From Bacteroidales bacterium (GTDB taxonomy: Bacteria > Bacteroidota > Bacteroidia > Bacteroidales > UBA3663), in NCBI GenBank assembly GCA_017632695.1, contig JAGBQS010000288.1, positions 1 to 9,034 on the forward strand: 9,034 bases of DNA, given 5' to 3'. Below are positions 5,629 to 9,034 of the stretch, piece by piece. Within the stretch, counting starts at the first letter, position 1. Every line of letters begins with the position of its first letter. The notes under the pieces were generated by a model. The model was not told the origin of the DNA, did not search any database, and saw only the letters and a list, made by a program, of their open reading frames with translations. The position numbers were made by a program, and so were the translations under genes.

Positions 5629-7194
5629 ATGATTAAGTACTTTTCTTATGCCGTGTTGGCGGCATTGGTCATGGTGTCCTGTAATCAGATCAGTGATGAT
5701 GACATCGAAATTGTAAAGGTACAAAAGCAGCTGAGTAGTGACTACAAAGAGTCGTTCGAGGAGACTTTCGGCGAAATTGATCCCGAACAGGCTTGGGGCT
5801 TTGATGTGGACTATTCGGCTTCTACGCGTCTGGCTTTGACCCGTGGCTATAGCGTTAACGGTAACCAGTGGCCTTTGGAGGGCTTTGTAGCTCCGACAAA
5901 CATTACTGCCGATGAGGTAGAAAAAGTGAAGGCTGAGTTCGCCAAAAAGCGTGTGAACTACAAAAACACTTTGGCAATCCCTTATTCCGATTTCTATGTT
6001 CAGCAGGTTTATAAGGGCGATTCCGCCTATTATAATGCCGATGGCGGCTATATTAATCCTGCTTCCGATCACATGGATCATCTGGATATTTATGATGGAA
6101 ATTATACCTATCAAGAGTGGTATCCCGAAATCAGAGTCGTTGAAGGTGGTTATATGCACATCAACAACTTTAATAATGGAAACAATACCACCGTTTATTA
6201 TCAGGATGGTACCGGTAATCCGTTTATCGGAACTACGCTTCTGATGAACATCAAGCATCATGAGTCACCCGACAGTCTGTTCCGCTATCACAATACAGAA
6301 GACAGCAAGTATCATTACGAGTACATCATCCTGAAGATTGATGGCGATTACTATGTAGGCTTTGATTTCTATGCCAATGACGATGATGCACAGACGTGTT
6401 TCCGTGTAAGAAGATCTGATAAAAATGCCGATGAAGTCGTTTATGTCGATGGCATTTGGAAAAGCGTAGAGGAAGCTTATGAGGCAGGCGTGGAAGTAAC
6501 ATTCACCGAAACCGTTTACGAATGGGTTGTAGATTCTACAACCTGGCAGGGACACAATAATATCTATGATAAGAAAACCACTCTTGTTGTAGGTACCGGC
6601 GGAACCTGGAGTATCGATAACTATGTGCATGGTAACATGTGGGTAGAAAGAGACTGGGTATTCGATGACTGGATTATTAAGATTGCAGGTGCAGCAGAAG
6701 GCGATGATGACGATGATGAGGTTGTCGCCAACCGAATCATGTGCGAAGACTTAGGCTCCATTGGAGACTTCGACTTTAACGATGTTGTCTTCGATGTGGT
6801 CATCACCGGTGGAACAGCCAAGGTGACTCTTCAGGCTGCCGGAGGTACGATGCCGATTTATATCATGGGTAAGACATTCGACAAGAGCTATGAGGCTCAC
6901 GAATTATTCGGCGTAGATGTTAAGACGATGGTTAATACCGGAAGCGGTGTAAGCAAGAATCCGGTTACCTTCTATCTCTATAATGTTGATTCGGTGGACG
7001 ACATCCAAGTCTATGTAACCAATACCAAGCAGAATAATGCTACGTATGAGGTCGGCGCAGAGAAGGGCGAGGCTCCGCAGAAGATCAATGTGCCGAGCAC
7101 GGTTGATTGGCCGAAGGAGCGTGTCAGCATCGAGACGACTTATCCGAAGTTCTCAGATTGGGTATCTGATCATACCCAGCTCTTCTGGGAATAA
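5629..7194 (+). CDS. LruC-like (DUF4842-type) lipoprotein, probably surface exposed
   Basis: A 521-residue lipoprotein. The signal peptide MIKYFSYAVLAALVMVSC ends in a lipobox with Cys18, followed by NQISDDDIE; an acidic cluster just after the Cys is the known Bacteroidota export signal to the outer face of the outer membrane. The middle part is rich in Tyr, Asp and Asn (for example WYPEIRVVEGGYMHINNF), beta-type and unassigned. The C-terminal part holds the LruC/DUF4842 hallmark EDLGSIGDFDFNDVVFDV from about residue 373, preceded by an acidic stretch EGDDDDDEV that could bind Ca2+. The function of these proteins in Bacteroidales is poorly known; cell-surface or matrix roles are inference. 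The start is the ATG at 5629, where the signal peptide begins; an earlier non-ATG in-frame start at 5572 would lie inside the leader hairpin. It is transcribed alone and ends in an intrinsic terminator. Confidence 0.88.
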   Translation: MIKYFSYAVLAALVMVSCNQISDDDIEIVKVQKQLSSDYKESFEETFGEIDPEQAWGFDVDYSASTRLALTRGYSVNGNQWPLEGFVAPTNITADEVEKVKAEFAKKRVNYKNTLAIPYSDFYVQQVYKGDSAYYNADGGYINPASDHMDHLDIYDGNYTYQEWYPEIRVVEGGYMHINNFNNGNNTTVYYQDGTGNPFIGTTLLMNIKHHESPDSLFRYHNTEDSKYHYEYIILKIDGDYYVGFDFYANDDDAQTCFRVRRSDKNADEVVYVDGIWKSVEEAYEAGVEVTFTETVYEWVVDSTTWQGHNNIYDKKTTLVVGTGGTWSIDNYVHGNMWVERDWVFDDWIIKIAGAAEGDDDDDEVVANRIMCEDLGSIGDFDFNDVVFDVVITGGTAKVTLQAAGGTMPIYIMGKTFDKSYEAHELFGVDVKTMVNTGSGVSKNPVTFYLYNVDSVDDIQVYVTNTKQNNATYEVGAEKGEAPQKINVPSTVDWPKERVSIETTYPKFSDWVSDHTQLFWE

Positions 7195-7198
7195 AACA

Positions 7199-7213
7199 AT
7201 AGAACCGTTCTAT
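7199..7213 (+). repeat. Palindrome ATAGAAC-C-GTTCTAT after the lipoprotein stop
   Basis: A perfect 7-bp inverted repeat with a single central base, starting 5 bp after the stop codon and 10 bp before the terminator stem. The one-base centre makes it a poor RNA hairpin without opening some pairs, so a DNA-binding site or part of a 3' structure are both possible. Confidence 0.5.
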
Positions 7214-7222
7214 CTGAGATTT

Positions 7223-7253
7223 GTGCCGTTGCCCTCGGGTGACGGCACTTTTT
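7223..7253 (+). terminator. Intrinsic terminator of the LruC-like gene
   Basis: GTGCCGT (7223-7229) pairs with ACGGCAC (7242-7248), with further CCC/GGG pairing inside, followed by five T (7249-7253). A GC-rich stem plus T-run 29 bp after the stop is typical of an intrinsic terminator. It insulates the hsp20 control region that begins just downstream. Confidence 0.85.
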
Positions 7254-7265
7254 GCGTTTGTTGGT

Positions 7266-7323
7266 CAATTTGTCAGAAAACGGGACAGAAATTCCTGTTT
7301 TTCTACTGTTTTTTGACAAATTG
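7266..7323 (+). promoter_or_regulatory. Putative enhancer (activator) site upstream of the sigma-54 promoter
   Basis: CAATTTGTCA (7266-7275) is repeated in inverted orientation as TGACAAATTG (7314-7323), a perfect 10-bp match. The match extends with TGG outside (one bulged T) and AAAA/TTTT inside (one mismatch). Smaller dyads lie within: TGTC-N9-GACA (7271-7287) and near-palindromic CAGAAATTCCTG (7286-7297). The block covers about -121 to -64 relative to the predicted start, the usual place for binding of a sigma-54 enhancer-binding protein. The activator is not encoded in the window. Confidence 0.6.
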
Positions 7324-7359
7324 CCAGTTAAAAAGTGTTTCATTGCCGGTAAAACCGGA

Positions 7360-7376
7360 TTGGCACGCCTCTTGCA
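7360..7376 (+). promoter_or_regulatory. Sigma-54 (RpoN) -24/-12 promoter of hsp20
   Basis: TTGGCACG (7360-7367), four bases, then TTGCA (7372-7376) match the sigma-54 consensus TGGCACG-N4-TTGCA without a mismatch. The invariant GG (7362-7363) and GC (7374-7375) are exactly 10 bp apart. Transcription would start near 7387, about 69 nt before the hsp20 ATG. A short inverted repeat CCGGT-AAA-ACCGG (7346-7358) sits just upstream of the -24 element. No exact TAnnTTTG element was seen between the upstream terminator and hsp20. Confidence 0.88.
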
Positions 7377-7455
7377 TATAATAGGGTGCAGCGATGCTTC
7401 GGCAGACTGCACAAAAAAAGAAATGTTTAACTTAAAAATAGAAAGGAATACAACT

Positions 7456-7929
7456 ATGTTACCTATTATTACAAGATTCAACGATTCGAACTGGTTCCCA
7501 ACATTGTTCAACGATTTGTTCGATGACAACACCGGCTATTGCGTACCAACCCGTCATAACAATGTCAGCGCTCCTGCAGTCAATGTTATCGAGGGCGAGA
7601 AAGAGTACAGGGTTGAAGTAGCAGCTCCAGGTATGACCAAGGATGACTTTCAGGTTAAGGTCGACAACGACAATAATCTCGTAATCTCTTTGGAAAAGAA
7701 GGAAGAGGTCAATGCCGATCATGCAGATAAGAAAGAGACTAAGAAGGACGATCGCTATCTGCGCCGCGAGTTCTCTTACTCCAAGTATCAGCAAGCATTC
7801 ACGCTGCCTGATGAGATCCAGAAGGATAAGATTTCGGCTAAGATGACCGATGGCGTTCTGACTATCGTTATCCCGAAGGCAGAGCCGGCTCCGGTGGTCG
7901 ACACCTCCCGCACCATCGAGATCAAGTAA
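7456..7929 (+). CDS. hsp20: Small heat-shock protein, Hsp20/alpha-crystallin family
   Basis: A cytosolic ATP-independent holdase that binds unfolding proteins as a large oligomer. It has 157 residues, usual for Bacteroidales Hsp20. The N-terminal arm is 1-37 (FNDSNWFPTLFNDLFDD). The alpha-crystallin domain is about 38-141, with APAVNVIEGEKEYRVEVAAPGM, a Lys/Glu-rich loop (81-99), YLRREFSYSKYQQAFTLPD and the signature DGVLTIVIPK. A C-terminal I-E-I anchor (154-156) can dock on a neighbouring subunit. The chosen ATG at 7456 gives the family N-terminus and has AAAGGA about 11 bases upstream; an in-frame ATG at 7423 would add eleven residues. It is a single-gene unit with a sigma-54 promoter upstream and a strong terminator downstream, so expression probably depends on an enhancer-binding activator and not on a heat-shock sigma factor alone. 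Confidence 0.96.
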   Translation: MLPIITRFNDSNWFPTLFNDLFDDNTGYCVPTRHNNVSAPAVNVIEGEKEYRVEVAAPGMTKDDFQVKVDNDNNLVISLEKKEEVNADHADKKETKKDDRYLRREFSYSKYQQAFTLPDEIQKDKISAKMTDGVLTIVIPKAEPAPVVDTSRTIEIK

Positions 7930-7979
7930 GGGGTTAATTCATTGAGACCACATAAGAAAACCACATAGAGAAAACAAAA

Positions 7980-8020
7980 AACAGGCTTGCTCCATTATGG
8001 AACAAGCCTGTTCTATTTTT
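7980..8020 (+). terminator. Bidirectional intrinsic terminator between hsp20 and the decarboxylase gene
   Basis: AACAGGCTTG (7980-7989) pairs with CAAGCCTGTT (8003-8012), then after one mismatch TCCA (7991-7994) pairs with TGGA (7998-8001) around the loop TTA. CTATTTTT follows on the plus strand. An A-rich stretch precedes the stem (7970-7980), giving a T-run on the minus strand. It lies 50 bp after the hsp20 stop and about 50 bp after the convergent decarboxylase gene, and so probably ends both transcripts. Confidence 0.9.
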
Positions 8021-8069
8021 CAATGAAGGTCTTTTGTTTATCCATAAACCGGATGTTGCAGAAGATGTT

Positions 8070-9034
8070 TTAACCCAGGAAGGCGAGCAAAACACCGGCA
8101 GCTACAGCCGATCCGATTACACCTGCTACATTCGGACCCATAGCATGCATGAGCAGGTAGTTCGAAGGATCGTATTTCAAGCCCATATCCTGCGAGATAC
8201 GTGCAGCATCCGGTACAGCCGAAACGCCGGCGTTTCCAATCAGCGGATTGATCTTCTTGCCTTCGGGAAGGAAGAGATTGAAGAACTTCACGAAGAGTAC
8301 ACCCGAAGCTGTTGCAATGACGAACGAGATGGCTCCTAACGCGAAGATACCGATGGATTCGGTGGTCAGGAAATAGTTGGCCTGTGTTGAACAGCCTACC
8401 GTGAAGCCCAGCAGAATGGTTACGATATCAATCAGCGGACCCTTGGCGGTATCGGCCAGACGACGGGTTACACCACATTCTTTCAGCAGGTTGCCGAAGA
8501 AGAGCATGCCCAACAGCGGCAGACCTGAAGGAATGATCCATGTGGTCAGGATAAGACCCAAAATCGGGAAAATAATCTTCTGGCGTGAAGAAACGGCTCC
8601 AGGAGCCTTCATGCGGATCAGACGCTCCTTCTTGGTGGTCAGCAACTTCATGATGGGCGGTTGGAACACCGGTATCAGAGCCATGTAGGAATAGGCCGCT
8701 ACGGCAATGGCGCCCATGAGGTGAGGGGCTAACTTCGAAGACAGGAAGATGGCTGTAGGTCCGTCGGCACCTCCAATGATACCGATGGCGCCAGCTTCAC
8801 TCGGAGAGAAACCTAAAGCCAAGGCAATCATGTATGCAGCAAAGATGCCGAACTGGGCAGAGGCACCCACCAATACAAGTTTAGGGTTTGCAATCAGAGC
8901 CGAGAAATCGGTCATGGCACCGATGCCCAGGAAGATGAGCGGCGGGTACCAGCCCTGCTTAACGCCTCCGTACAGTATGTTCAGCACAGAACCTTCTTCG
9001 TAAAGCCCGATGCGTAGTCCTGCCTCAGCCGGGA
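8070..9034 (-). CDS. oadB: Na+-translocating decarboxylase, beta subunit (OadB/MmdB/GcdB family), 5' end outside window
   Basis: The beta subunit is the integral membrane part of biotin-dependent sodium pumps. It decarboxylates carboxybiotin and couples this to Na+ export. The 320 codons seen are the C-terminal three quarters of a protein that is usually about 400 residues; the frame runs open through the right edge (PAEAGLRIGLYEEGSVLN upstream of ILYGGVKQGWYPPL). Family motifs are intact: GIGAMTDF, the region IIGGADGPTAIFLSSKLAP with the essential Asp, FTVGCSTQANYFL, NAGVSAVPDAARISQ, and the C-terminal HAMGPNVAGVIGSAVAAGVLL with the conserved Asn, Gly and Ser of the Na+ path. Multiple transmembrane helices are evident. 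It ends at a shared terminator, so it is the last gene of its unit. Whether the partner is methylmalonyl-CoA, oxaloacetate or another decarboxylase cannot be told here; in Bacteroidales a methylmalonyl-CoA decarboxylase is common. Confidence 0.95.
   Translation of the reverse strand, partial: PAEAGLRIGLYEEGSVLNILYGGVKQGWYPPLIFLGIGAMTDFSALIANPKLVLVGASAQFGIFAAYMIALALGFSPSEAGAIGIIGGADGPTAIFLSSKLAPHLMGAIAVAAYSYMALIPVFQPPIMKLLTTKKERLIRMKAPGAVSSRQKIIFPILGLILTTWIIPSGLPLLGMLFFGNLLKECGVTRRLADTAKGPLIDIVTILLGFTVGCSTQANYFLTTESIGIFALGAISFVIATASGVLFVKFFNLFLPEGKKINPLIGNAGVSAVPDAARISQDMGLKYDPSNYLLMHAMGPNVAGVIGSAVAAGVLLAFLG

Noticed and set aside
5602..6261. Minus-strand open frame of 219 codons
   Set aside because: It is the reverse reading of the lipoprotein gene, with an Ile-rich low-complexity composition and no promoter or family match.
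7265..7272. TCAATTTG as a -7 element for hsp20
   Set aside because: It has one mismatch at the important second base and lies inside the putative enhancer dyad; the perfect sigma-54 promoter downstream explains the gene better.

Overview
The window looks like a chromosomal stretch from a member of the order Bacteroidales (Bacteroidota). The reasons are promoters of the Bacteroides type (TTTG, about 18-20 bp, TAnnTTTG), a TonB-dependent receptor with a carboxypeptidase-regulatory-like N-terminal domain, a surface-type lipoprotein with an LruC/DUF4842-like C-terminus, a sodium-pump decarboxylase beta subunit, and little use of Shine-Dalgarno sites. I cannot fix the genus.

Left part (1-3847, minus strand): an apparent operon reads recF, then a short DUF721/DciA-like gene overlapping the recF end by 17 bp, then a TonB-dependent receptor 6 bp further on. 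The receptor is cut by the left window edge, probably only a codon or so before its stop. The intergenic region 3816-4001 carries divergent promoters.

Middle (3848-5314, plus strand): a membrane-anchored TPR protein and a lumazine-synthase homologue (RibH) form a tight two-gene unit. The RibH copy lacks the catalytic histidine and other residues of the phosphate-binding site, although its fold signature is intact. A hairpin with a short T-run follows and directly abuts a tRNA-Gly(CCC) gene with an encoded CCA end.

Right part (5315-9034): a strong Bacteroides-type promoter at 5389-5420 and an AT-rich leader of about 200 nt, with two hairpins and an 11-bp direct repeat, precede a 521-residue LruC-like lipoprotein gene ending in an intrinsic terminator. 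Next comes an Hsp20 small heat-shock gene preceded by a textbook sigma-54 (-24/-12) promoter and, 64-121 bp upstream of the predicted start point, a 10-bp perfect inverted repeat that looks like an enhancer site. A shared bidirectional terminator separates hsp20 from a convergent gene for the beta subunit of a Na+-translocating decarboxylase, whose 5' end lies outside the window.

No mobile element, CRISPR array or defence system was seen. The two most notable signals are the sigma-54 control region of hsp20 and the catalytically altered RibH.
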